DNA of 64,000 nt from Ochotona curzoniae (GCF_017591425.1 NW_024466607.1:8626501-8690500); one strand, 5' to 3'. Counted from the first letter of the stretch, positions 43,405 through 53,090 are shown. The notes: generated by a model from the letters alone, not told the origin. Made by a program: numbers and translations.

Positions 43405-44869
43405 AAAACAGACATTGTCCTGGACACAGCTATCCAAAAAGACAGCCATAGAGGCAATAGTCATTGCCTGTGATACCCTGGGTTCTGGATCACCAGCCCA
43501 TAGAACAGCCAAGAATGCAGTCCTGTGGGACACAGCTAATGCAGACAGGACTTTGTTGACCAAGAACACCATCCTTGAGGACACACAGTCAAGGCCAGCA
43601 CTGTGGTCAGCTGCCCAAGATGACTGCGACCATGCCCACACTCGGGGGGAAGTTGTCCTTGAGATAGACGCCATGTGTAGTTATGCTGGAGGTAGGCTGT
43701 GGCTTATTTTTCTCATTTATCCAAGAAGCTATTTTTGTTCATTAAAACCTAGTTACTTGCTGTATCTAGCCAGGATCCTGGAGTGCTCGCTTGGTTAATT
43801 TAAACAAGCAGAGCTTTGACGAAGTAATTTCATTGTCCTCTGGGATTGGCCAGCTTATGCCAAGCCTCACTCTTTCTGCTGAAATGGAGTTAATTTTCAC
43901 TGAAATTGCTTCTTAGCAGACAAACACATTCCCCATCATTGAGAGCTTATGCTTCTGCAGGTCTATTATTCCTTAATTTACACACCAAGGCAGCACAGGA
44001 CCCATGGCCAAGACAAGCTGAGATTCCTCGGCAGGGTGGATGGACGTAGAGGAGACTGCAGCCCTTGCTCAGCCCCACATACTTGGGTAGAACCAGTCAT
44101 TAGCCATTAGTCATTAATTGTCCAATCCACATAACTAGAGGCCCTAGCATGCTCAGTTCTGTGCTGGGCACAGCAAGAGGATGCATGGCCTTGTAAAAAG
44201 AACCCTAATTATATGAGACAAGACTTATAAATGAAATAGGGGAGTACCAACCCGGGTGCTGGCTTTGACCAAGGACTTGGGAGAATGGAATGGTGTCCCG
44301 ATCATGTGCAAAGCATGGACAGTCTGTAAAAGGACGAGGATGGCCTTTGGAGGGCATCCATCAGTGAGGAGTCCTAAGGTTTCTAGTGAATTTTCAGAGA
44401 GGGCTAAAAAATGGATGGGGTGGGATGGATTTGTTGAAGGGGTCCAGGAGGGCCACAAAAGCAATCAGTGTACTTCAGAAGGGTTGTCAGATCAGAGGAC
44501 AGGGCCAGGACTGAGATCAAGGCTGTGGCGATTAACCCAGCTTCTGAGTCACCATCAGTGCTGGCATCTGAGATAACACAGGAGTGATAGGAGCTAGGGA
44601 AAGAGCTGGCCAGGGTAGTGATCAGCACCACGGAGAGCTCCAGTAGCCACCAATTTGAGGAGCATCCATAGTCATGAGCAAAAATATTCAGATGCCAGTT
44701 GTGCAAGCACAAATGAAAAGCCCGTATTCATTCATTCAGTGTTGGCTAGAAAACGTAACTGAAACAGAAGCTACGGGCTTTGTTTAGCTGTTAATGAAGA
44801 ACCATGAAAAAAAACCAGAAAAAGAAAACCTGGGAATCTGTTGACACAGATGCTTTGAGAAGATAAGCA
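43405..44869. other. Noncoding DNA, partly conserved-looking
   Basis: 43405-43690 has degenerate repeats of a GTCCTGnGGACACAGC-like word and an open frame of 127 codons without a domain. 43780-43960 is repeat-free and AT-rich (GGTTAATTTAAACAAGCAG, GAAGTAATTTCATTGTCC, GAGTTAATTTTCACTGAAAT) and may be conserved. No gene supported. Confidence 0.42.
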
Positions 44870-45340
44870 GTAAGCTAGCCATTACATCTTGTTAGATGGA
44901 TTAGGAGAACTCGTGAGAATATTTGCATATCAATTACCATAAAATTGAAGTTTAATCTATACTTATTTTATGTCTTGCCTTCAGAAAGTTGAGTTTCTGT
45001 CTACATCTGCTTCCTAGGAAGATCTATTTTCCTGTAATATTGAAAATTTTGTCATGATAGCTTCAAAAAGTGTTGACTTGTAACATTGAGATTAAATACA
45101 CTTATTAGAAAAAGCGACATTGTTAAAATGTTTGGACTGGGAAAAGATTCATGCAAAATTGTGTATTTATCTTGATGATAATTAACCCAGTATCTCCCTC
45201 ACTAATTCAGCAAGTTGCAGTCACTTCAAGCTGTATAAGAACTCCTTAATGTTACAAATAGCTTAGGAGGTGCGTTTCCATGTATAATGCACCTTCAAAC
45301 ACAACAAAATGACTCTAACACATTAAGTTTAAAATCCTAA
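44870..45340. other. Candidate conserved noncoding element (enhancer-like)
   Basis: Roughly 470 bases of AT-rich DNA with no transposon I recognise. It has a perfect POU octamer ATTTGCAT at 44921 followed by ATCAATTACC, plus GAGATAAGC/GATAAGCAG GATA cores near 44861 and TGATGATAATTAACCC near 45173. Dense AT-rich motifs without repeats are typical of developmental enhancers, but conservation is untested. Confidence 0.35.
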
Positions 45341-45426
45341 GAATAATATTTGCCTATGGAGTAGTGGGTATGTCTGGTTTCAGAACAGGGCTCACATGTC
45401 TGATCCTGCTCTAAATAGAAGCTGTT

Positions 45427-45556
45427 TGCTTTCTCTCCTCTCCCTTATCTATTTTTTTCCCTCTTCTCCCCTCCCCTCCTCTCCTTCCTTCCCTTTTTCT
45501 CACCTTTCTTTCCTTCTTTTTCCCTCTCTTTATTATCCCTTTCCCTCTCCCCTCGC

Positions 45557-45600
<44 letters not shown>

Positions 45601-45608
45601 TACATATG
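45427..45608 (+). repeat. Polypyrimidine tract with (CT)n and (CA)n
   Basis: About 150 bases of nearly pure C/T, ending in (CT)n at 45558-45577 and then (CA)n to 45600. Low complexity and probably length-variable. Confidence 0.93.
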
Positions 45609-45779
45609 ACCCAAGCCACTAAGCCCCCTGCTTAGAGCTCTTGCCCTGTGGTCAGTTGTTCTTCATTTTACTCACAGTACTACGCTGTCTCTTTGGCTCA
45701 ACCATCTGAAAATATCCACTTTTCTTTTATAGCTTAGCTGGGTTCTTCACACTTAAGAAAGTACTGCATTGTATGCTGC

Positions 45780-46260
45780 CTTAGTCTAGTTGAGCTGCTT
45801 TAATGAAATAATCCTGTCTGGGTGGGTCTCAAACAACAGACTCACTCTTCTGAGACTGGATCTCACAAGGCTCCAGAAGATCGGGTTTCAGGCAAGGGTC
45901 TACTCCTTTATGACACCTTCCCTGTGTCCTCACTTGGTGGAAATGACAAATAAGTTCTCTAGGGGTGCTGAGCCCTCCTGAAAGTCCCCAAATGTCTCAC
46001 CTCCCAGTGCCACTGCACTGGGAATGAAGTCTCCACATCTGAGGCCAGCACAGTGGCGCAGCAAGTAACATAGAGCCTGCAATGCCAGGATCCCATAATG
46101 AGCCACAGTTCAAGCCCTGGCTTCTCCAGTTCTCATCCAGCTTCCTTTTAATACTCCTGAGAAAGCAGTGGAAGATGGCCCAAGCATTTGGGAGACACAA
46201 ACATTCAGACCATGGCAGAAGCTTCCACACTTTCGGGGTGGAAGCAAGGTTTGGGACAAA
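45780..46260 (-). mobile_element. MaLR-type LTR, antisense, split by a SINE
   Basis: TTAGTCTAGTTGAGCTGCTT, GTCTCAAACAACAGACTCAC, GGCTCCAGAAGATC, CCCTGTGTCCTCACTTGGTG, TGTCTCACCTCCCAGTGCCA and, beyond a SINE, GACACAAACATTCAGACCAT then GGCAG. These match the reversed LTR run from TTAGTCTGTTTGGGCTGCT to ACACAAACATTCAGTCCATAGCA. Confidence 0.72.
46043..46195 (+). mobile_element. CSINE, 3'-truncated, inside the MaLR LTR
   Basis: Head GGCCAGCACAGTGGCGCAGC, then CAGGATCCCATAATGAGCCA, TTCTCATCCAGCTTCC and AGCAGTGGAAGATGGCCCAA. It stops at GGGAGACAC, where LTR sequence resumes. The 3' half and A-tail are missing. Confidence 0.82.
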
Positions 46261-46639
46261 GCTTACTCACTGATGATGAGATTAACAAAACATGAACGAA
46301 TTAAGGAAAAGATGAAAAAAAAGGGATAAAGAGGGGGGTGTTAGGCCTTTTCTAGAAGAGGAAAGCATTGCAGAAATGAATACCTTGGATTGAAGGGCAG
46401 GAGGGAGGCCACTCATTGGGCTTGGTCCACTTCACATCCACATACCACACTCTGCAGAGGGAGATGAGATGTGGGCTGGGAAGTCTGTCTCTGTCTCTCA
46501 AATGAATAACCTTCTAAAAGAGTACCTATTATTCTGATTAAAAACCAACACTTATTCCAGAAGTTCCTTTCCACACTGCATAAATTATTGTGTTCATTTT
46601 TTTCTACTTCTTTTATAGGTTCACTTCTTTCATTGAAAT
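46261..46639. other. Noncoding DNA
   Basis: AT-rich stretch. A diverged SINE 3' scrap may lie near 46425-46510 (GAGATGTGGGCTGGGAAGTC then TGTCTCTGTCTCTCAAATGA). No gene. Confidence 0.35.
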
Positions 46640-47099
46640 TTGTTATTTATCTTTAATTTACTTTGGTGCAAGTTGAAGGTCTGACTTCAATTTTTCTAAA
46701 CATTCAGCCAACATCTCAGGAGCATATTCCCAACAATCTGAGCGTCTAGAGTTTAAGTCCTTGTTCAGGTGCCAGTTCTTGGGAGGGGTTTCCTGCCAGC
46801 AGGCCTCCAAAACGACTGGGGGCGGTGAGATGATGGTGTCCTGCAGCCGCAAGAACCACCAGAGACAGTCCGATTAAGCATGTCCATTTATTGTAATGAA
46901 AGCACAAGCTCATATAGACTAAGAAAGGGGAAGGCAGGGGGCATCTCCTGACAGTCCTCCCACCCCAAAACGGCACTGTGATTGGCTAGAGGGCATGTCT
47001 ATCCCTTTAGTTCCTCCAATCATGTCATAGAACACAAATAGGTGAGTTGTGGGTCACACCCACCAGACAGCAGGCAGAGGTCCAGGGCCGATTCCCACA
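46640..47099 (-). mobile_element. Endogenous retrovirus fragment: LTR plus leader, antisense
   Basis: On the minus strand an LTR starts TGTGGGAATCGG at 47099. It carries a TATA-like GTCTATATGAGC near 46915 and a polyadenylation signal AATAAA near 46887, and ends near 46775. Directly after it lies a tRNA-Lys-type primer binding site, then about 120 bases of leader-like sequence. LTR length is about 320 bases. No intact gag, pro, pol or env reading frame is present in the window, so only the 5' end of a provirus survives. A Lys primer is usual in class II (beta-like) elements and in lentiviruses; class is not proven. Confidence 0.68.
46757..46774 (-). other. tRNA-Lys-type primer binding site
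   Basis: Minus strand reads TGGCACCTGAACAAGGAC. The tRNA-Lys3 primer site is TGGCGCCCGAACAGGGAC, so 15 of 18 positions agree and all three differences are transitions, two of them at CpG. It lies immediately downstream of the LTR, as required. Confidence 0.7.
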
Positions 47100-47407
47100 C
47101 CTCTGACATTCTAGTCTTCATATATGCTTAGCAACTCAGTCAGTGTCCCTAGATGAAACTCATAAATAAATAAAAGGGTGTTTACCCTTTTCATTTACCT
47201 GTAGCTCCTCTGGCAACAAGATCACACCATGCTGTTGCATCTTTCACTTCTTTTGTAGCACATACTCACTCTCATCATTCTTTCACACATTCTTCTGTGT
47301 GAAGTTTGGAACTACTCTGATGAGCTTGAATTGTATATTATAGTCGTTGACAAAGAAGTCATGTATTTGAATTTTAGGGTTTCCCTTCAGATGCAAGAGT
47401 CTCTCTC

Positions 47408-47739
47408 TCTTTTTTTTAAAGATTTATTTTTATTATTTTTTTATTGGAAAGGCGGATATACAGAGAGGAGAGACAGAGAGGAAGATCTTCCGTCCGATGA
47501 TTCACTCCCCAAGTGAGCGCAACGGGCTGATACTATGCCGATCCGAAGCCAGGAGCCTCTTCAGGGTCTCCCACGCGGGTGCAGGTTCCCAAAGCTTTGG
47601 GCCGTCCTCGACTGCTTTCCCGGGCCACAGGCAGGGAGCTGGAAGGGAAGCGGGGCTGCCGGGATACAACCGGCGCCCATATGGGAACCCCGGGCGTGCA
47701 AGGCAAGGACCTTAACCACTCTGCCACCGCGCCGGGCCG
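47408..47739 (-). mobile_element. CSINE, full length, young, with target-site duplication
   Basis: AAAGATTTATTTTTATTATT, GGAAGATCTTCCGTCCGATG, CACGCGGGTGCAGG, GGCCGTCCTCGACTGCTTTC, GGCGCCCATATGGG and CCACCGCGCCGGGCC retain many CpGs, indicating recent insertion. The 11-base direct repeat AGAGTCTCTCT flanks it (47396-47406 and 47740-47750), a clear target-site duplication. Confidence 0.97.
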
Positions 47740-47750
47740 AGAGTCTCTCT

Positions 47751-48589
47751 TTTTATGTTTAACTTCTTTAGTGTCTGTCATTACCCTAATTCTTCTCCCC
47801 GCCTCCCTTAACCAGTACTGGTAGTCTTCTGGGAAAAAAAGTCTTTGATCCAAGACAAGTAAGACTAAGTAATTCAAGCTTATTTAAATGAGATAGTGAA
47901 AACACCACCTAGTTCAACAAATGGCCGCAACTAAAACTTCGTCATGACTCCTTTATCTCTGTGCAATGCCCTTTTTCCACCAATGCTATTGTTTCTTTGC
48001 TTTCTTTCAATGCCTATGTTGTCTTATGCTAATCTACACCACCAGGCTTTGATTGGCATTTTCATGGAATAAGAGCGTTTTCCATCCCATGTGCTAGTAT
48101 TCTCTGTCTTTAGAGCCAACACGGCATGTGGTTTGGGCAACACTTCATTATTTGGATATACACGAATAATAAGTCAGACCTCTGGTTAAGTGAAACAAAA
48201 CAACATTTAAAAGAAATGAACCAAAGAGTGTCATTGTGTGAATGACTGAAGAATCTTGATTCAGGAAAGATATTTTTGCTGGTGAAATGGAGCAAGCTTA
48301 GAGGGTTACAGATTCACTTTGCCAGTTTTTTCCTTCTTGCAAGGATTTAAATATAAAGGATATTTTAAATAGGTATGAGTGTGTAGTTGTAAATTTCACT
48401 GAAAAAATTGTTTCTTGTGGGGCTTTTGTGAAGAAAGTTAGGTCCTTCCTTTTGGTCTCACCACCTGCTCTCCTAAAGCATGTCTCTTTACACATGGTTA
48501 TCTCATTTTATCACTCGCTGTTTCGACTTTTAAAAAACCGAGGAGGCATTTGTGAAAGCCAGTCATCCTGCCTTCCCCCTCATCTCAGG
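47751..48589. other. AT-rich noncoding DNA
   Basis: No gene and no repeat named. Contains short A/T runs and stop-rich frames. Confidence 0.42.
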
Positions 48590-48800
48590 ATTTAATTTTC
48601 CCGGACCCTCCATTTCTAAGACTTCCGTACCTTTGTACTTGGCTTTCCTGGCCTTTCTGGTGCTGGTTATTTTGCTTATCCACTCTCCCTCCCTCCTGCC
48701 CTGCTAGAACATAAGCTCTATGAAAGCAGGAACTCCTGCAGGTTGTGTACATTGGTGGTTCCCGAAGGCCAAGACAGCGCCTGGCAGCTGCTTCAACAGT
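48590..48800 (+). mobile_element. L2 3' end
   Basis: CTGCTAGAACATAAGCTCTA, TGAAAGCAGGAACTCCTGCA and AGACAGCGCCTGGCAGC match the L2 end (CTAGAATGTAAGCTCCATGAGGGCAGGGACT...CAGTGCCTGGCAC). Confidence 0.68.
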
Positions 48801-49265
48801 GCTTGCTAATGGTAGAGAGCTGAGTTGCCAAGTTATTTCAGTTGGTGACTTAATAAAGAATCTATCTTTGTCTCCATTCCTGGCTCAGGGCTTCAAAAAC
48901 CCTGTAATTTCCCGACTGATGGGAGTGTGTCTGCTATGCTCTTTAGGTGCAGGCCCGGCAAGAGGCCATTTAAGTGCAGGGTGAGTGAGCTGGGGTTTCC
49001 AGCTGCCTAACCTCTGCAGAGGGGAGGTGGAGTTCAGTCCCGTCCACGAGGAGTTGAGCTAGCGTGCACTGCAGCAAAGCCCTGGGAATGACTCCGGGCT
49101 CCATTGCGGCGCTGTGCCTACTGATGGGCAGGTCACGTACAGATTCCAAGCAGAGAGGGCACCAAAGTTCTGTACTCCCTGACCCACTCCCATTCCAGGT
49201 GTATCTTGTTAGAGCCTGACCAGCAGCCTTCATCATAAAACTTTAGCAATAAGAATAATGTTAAA
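48801..49265. other. Noncoding DNA
   Basis: About 460 bases with no supported gene or named repeat. Confidence 0.4.
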
Positions 49266-49500
49266 TTTTTTTTTATTTATTTGAAAGCCAAAATGTCAGA
49301 GAGAAAGATGAACAGAGAGATTTTCCATCTACTAGTCCACCAATTCACTTCCCAAATGCCCAAAGCAGCTGGGGCTGGGCCAAGTCAAAACCAGGAGCCT
49401 GGAACTCCACCTAGGTCTCCTGCACAGGTGGGACCGACACTCCTACATGGCATACAGGTACCACACACCATGGCTGAACCCTCTACATCACAAAGCTCAC
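49266..49500 (-). mobile_element. CSINE, antisense, shortened
   Basis: TTTTTTTTATTTATTTGAAA, GAGATTTTCCATCTACTAGT, GCTGGGGCTGGGCCAAGTC, AAACCAGGAGCCTGGAACTC and AGGTCTCCTGCACAGGTGGG. The middle (AGCAGGGAGCTGG block) is missing, so it is internally deleted. Confidence 0.83.
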
Positions 49501-50339
49501 TCCCAAAGAACAGTACTTCTAGTGAGTTTGGTGAGCTGTTCTGGCAATACAGAACCTGAATTCAGAGAAGTTAGGGAAAGCTCTGAATTTGTATGTGACA
49601 GGCCCTGGGCCTTGGGGATGGTCTTGCGGATGACTTTGAGACTAACCTGAGGGGTCTGGTGCTAACTTGGAGGCCGTGTTAGGATGGCATTACAGAGCAT
49701 TCTCCCGGGGTGAAAACAGAGAATAAATAGCTTAGGTGGAAAAAAGTAATTTTGTCTAGAGAAAAATACTGAGTATGAATGAGAGATAGACAAGAGAACA
49801 ACAGCAACAAAAACCACTGATGGAGGGAGCCTGTGGAGTAGCTAACATCAGGAAGGTCCCTTAGGACATTGGGATACTCTCACTTACAAAAAGAAATACG
49901 TAACATGGGCTGAGTTTCCTCCCCAAGCCCAGCAATCTCCAGGGTGATAAGAGTGTCTTTCTGTGCGCTAATGAGGATTGATGGTTGGGGTTCCTAGACG
50001 GGCCAGGGGAATCACACACATGGTTAGAGGGTTAGCACGTCCCTTCTCAGCCCTTATCTGGGAAAGGGACAGGGCTGAAGGCTGAGCTGGTCCCTAGTGG
50101 CAATCATGTAATCCACCAAGCCTACCCAGTGAAAATTCAGAGACCTGCGTTCAGAGAACTTTGGGTTGATGAACAAGGCCATATCCGTGCAGTGGGAGGG
50201 CAGCCAACCCCAACTGCTCCTGGACAGACGCTTTGGGGCATGGGCTGTTCCTCACAGTGCACTCAGTACCATCCATTTTTCAACCACTCAAACATCCTAT
50301 GCAGGGGAGCTTGGGGGCAGGTGTTAAGATGTTAATCAG
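49501..50339. other. Noncoding DNA
   Basis: No supported gene or named repeat in about 840 bases. Confidence 0.4.
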
Positions 50340-50664
50340 CAGGTGCATTGCCTCAATTGGCCAATCCTCTACCTCCAAGCGTGACATCCCATTCGGGCAC
50401 TGGTTCATGTTCCAGTTATTCTATTTTCCCTTCCAGCTCCCTGCTGTGGTTTGGGAAAGCAGTCGAGGACAACCCAAAGCCTTGGGATGCTGCACCCACA
50501 TAGGAGACCCAGAAGAAGTTCCTGGCTCCTGACTTTGGCTCGGCTCAGCTAAGGTTGTTGTGGCCACTTGGGGAGAACCAATGGATGGACGATCTTTCTC
50601 TTTGTCTCTTCTCTCTGTAAATCTGCCTTTCTAAAAAAGATACAATAAATTTTTTTTTTTTTAA
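50340..50664 (+). mobile_element. CSINE, full length
   Basis: Head AATCAGCAGGTGCATTGCCT, then GACATCCCATTCGGGCACTG, TTCCCTTCCAGCTCCCTGCT, AAGCAGTCGAGGACAACCCA, TAGGAGACCCAGAAGAAGTT, CCACTTGGGGAGAACCAATG and a T/A-rich tail. Confidence 0.9.
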
Positions 50665-50940
50665 AGATGTCACTTGACATCCCCTGTCAAGGGTGCATGG
50701 GTTTGAGTTCCAGCTCTACGTCCTGAGTCCAACTTTCGCTGCGCACACCATGGAGGCAGCAGGTGCTGACTCAGGTTACTGGGTCTCTGCTGCGTGTGTG
50801 GGAGACCCAGCTAGAGCTCCAGCTCCTGGCTTCTTCAGCTGCTCCAGCAGCTCCAGCAGCTGTGGAATGAGCAAGCAGGTGAGAGAGATCTCTTCCTCTC
50901 TCTCTGCCTTTATAATAACTAAAATAAAAATAACCTCCAG
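50665..50940 (+). mobile_element. CSINE, older copy in tandem with the previous one
   Basis: GGGTGCATGGGTTTGAGTTC, GCACACCATGGAGGCAGCAG, TGGGAGACCCAGCTAGAGCT, a (CAGCTGCTC)-like expansion near 50837, ATGAGCAAGCAGGTGAGAGA and an end AACTAAAATAAAAATAACC. It lacks its head, and the copy before it ends exactly where it begins. Confidence 0.8.
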
Positions 50941-51989
50941 AAAATAAAATATGTTTGTGAGGAGTTCTAGCAGTGGGGGGAGGGTCTTGGGTACCTCCGT
51001 TTCTGGCAGGCTGTCAGCGGCACAGGCCACAACCTGGGGTTTGCAGTTGGCATCTGACGTGGGGGCAGTCTTGTGTGACTGAGCCTTCCACCCGCAGGCT
51101 CTGGTGCCGACAGAGCAGGAATTGAATTGAAATGTAGGACACCCAGCAGGTGTCCACTGGAGAACTGCTTGGCATGTCAGGAAAAACCCACACACATTCG
51201 CTGTCAGAAGTGAAGCCCTGAGAACTGTTGAATGAGAATATGGTAGGAGAAAAACACTTTGTTATTTTCTTTACAGGCTGGTGATCAATACAGTAAAAAC
51301 AGAGGAGCCTAATTTATTGGCTGCAGCGGTCTAGAGAATCAAGACGCGAGAGAAATCATTTTTAATTGGAACGAGACGCGTATTCTTCCTACCGACTCAG
51401 GTCATAAATGCGTATCACCTCAACTCTATGCTTATAGATTTGCAACCTTGAAAACCAGAAAGATTAGAAAATAAGAAGAAGAAGAAAAAAAGAACACATT
51501 CAAGAAAAAGGCAGAAAGATGGACTATTCCAGGAGCCATGAATGAATTTGATAAGTTTATCCAGAAACAGAAATGACCTTCTGCGACAGTGCTGAAACCA
51601 TGATGGGTAGGTCTCCTCCCCACTTCTCCCAGTGTGAGGGAACGGGTAAACTGGGGGCTTTGTCACCGGCCAGTGAAAGCACACCTCACTCGGGTCAGCT
51701 GGGGAGTCATTTCCTCCCTTGTTTGGCCTGGATTTACCATCTCCCGTTGTCCAGCCTCTATTGATTTTCCATCTGTCCCATGCAGGGCGGTTCAGCTTTG
51801 CTGCCTCCCCCCAGTGAGTGCCACTCTTCTCAGGAGAGCAAGACTGGCGACTGACTGCCTGCACGCTCCCCGGAACCCAGACGTCTGATAATAGAAGTCC
51901 TGTAAACTGATTTCTTCTCCCAATGTGTAAACACACAAGGCGTGTGCTATCATCAGAAGAAATTAAGGGGGAAAACAGACACATGATGA
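50941..51989. other. Noncoding DNA with a conserved-looking block
   Basis: 51240-51420 is repeat-free with CTGGTGATCAATACAGTAAA, GGAGCCTAATTTATTGGCTG, TCATTTTTAATTGGAACGAG and TCAGGTCATAAATGCGTATC, a dense set of homeodomain- and HOX-like cores with retained CpGs. A 189-codon minus-strand frame (51415-51984) is Phe/Ser-rich and unrecognised, so it is not called a gene. Confidence 0.42.
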
Positions 51990-52170
51990 TGGAAGTCCCG
52001 GGTTCTAGCAGCCTGGCTAGACAGCACTGTCCCTGCAGCTGACGACACTTCTACAGTATTGTATGCTTACAACCTTGGGAGGTGAGACCTTGCACGACGT
52101 GTTCTTGCCACAGTAAGAATGAAGAATAGCCCATGGTGTTCATGAAAACCTCCATGAAGTAAAAAATAAA
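51990..52170 (+). mobile_element. Old L1 3' end fragment
   Basis: TTCTACAGTATTGTATGCTT, ACAACCTTGGGAGGTGAGAC and GTTCTTGCCACAGTAAGAAT match the L1M 3' run (ATACTGTATTGTATACTTGAAAGTTGCTAAGAGAGTAGA...TGTTCTCACCACA), ending in AGTAAAAAATAAAAGG. Confidence 0.55.
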
Positions 52171-52419
52171 AGGCGTATGCCTAGAAATCAAAAGAAAACT
52201 TGATTCCTTTCTTTCTTTTTTTTTTTTTTAGTGATGTGTTCCGCGAGACATAAATTAAGTCCCTGGACACAATTTACTGTATTCCAGCCCGTGTTCCCTC
52301 TTGTGGGGCAAGAGTAGGGGGTCTGTGTCCTGATCGGTAAGTTGGGTAAGAAGCAGGGGTTGGCAGAGACCCCAAGTCTTCTGTGCACCACATCTGCTTC
52401 CCTGCTCCATGTTTAAAGT

Positions 52420-52722
52420 AAAGATTTATTTATTTATTTGGGAGTCAGAGTACAGGGACTGAGGGACAGACAGAAGGAGAGATCTTCCATCTCTTGGTTC
52501 ACTTCCTAAGTGACCGCGACGGCCAAGGCTGAGCCAGAGCACAGCCAGGGGCCTCATCTGGGTCTCCCATGCTGGGTGGCAGGGGGCCAACTACTCGGGC
52601 CATCTTGTGCTGCTTTTCCCGGGCACATGAGCAGGGAGTGGACTGGAAGTCGGAGCATCCGGGACTCGGTGAGGATGCCAGTGTTGCAGACGGTGGCTTA
52701 CTCTCTATAGCACCATGCTGAC
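52420..52722 (-). mobile_element. CSINE, antisense
   Basis: AAGATTTATTTATTTATTTG, GAGATCTTCCATCTCTTGGT, CATCTGGGTCTCCCATGCTG, TGAGCAGGGAGTGGACTGGA and TATAGCACCATGCTGACC. Confidence 0.9.
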
Positions 52723-52837
52723 CTCTTTCCTTACTTTATAATTATGCTCTGGTCAAGTAGTCTTCATCTCAGGTTGCTTGCTTTCCCCTTTAATGCAAAT
52801 GAAAGTTACAGGAAATTTTGTTTGTTGGGAGTCCATT

Positions 52838-52907
52838 TATGGTATCAGTTTGTATCCTAGCTGCTCCGCTTCCCATCCAGCTTTCTGCTTATGGCCTGGG
52901 AAAGCAG
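52838..52907 (+). mobile_element. CSINE internal fragment, forward arm
   Basis: TTATGGTATCAGTTTGTATC, CTGCTCCGCTTCCCATCCAG and GGCCTGGGAAAGCAG cover only the 5'-middle part of the SINE. It is cut at 52908, where the same part of a SINE continues in inverted orientation. Confidence 0.8.
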
Positions 52908-53090
52908 CCTCCTCCAAGTCTCCTATGTGAGTGCAGGGACCCAAGGCGTTGGGCAATCCTCTGCTGCTTTCCCAGGCCACAATTAGGGAGCTGGATCAGA
53001 AGTGGAGGAGACAGGACACAAACCAGCACCCATATGGGGTACTGACGCCACAGGGGGAGGATTAACCTGTGGAGTTACTGCACTAGCCTC
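52908..53090 (-). mobile_element. CSINE 5' half, antisense arm
   Basis: AAGTCTCCTATGTGAGTGCA, GGGCAATCCTCTGCTGCTTT, AGGGAGCTGGATCAGAAGTG, CACCCATATGGGGTACTGAC and TTACTGCACTAGCC give the reversed 5' half of the SINE. Its 3' half and tail are missing, so its junction with the forward arm is not a normal insertion end. Confidence 0.85.

Noticed and set aside
46658..46976. Minus-strand frames over the ERV leader
   Set aside because: They cross the LTR, primer site and leader rather than a gag gene, so they are not protein-coding features.
51415..51984. 189-codon minus-strand frame
   Set aside because: Low-complexity Phe/Ser end arises from a GAAGAA-rich stretch; no domain or context.
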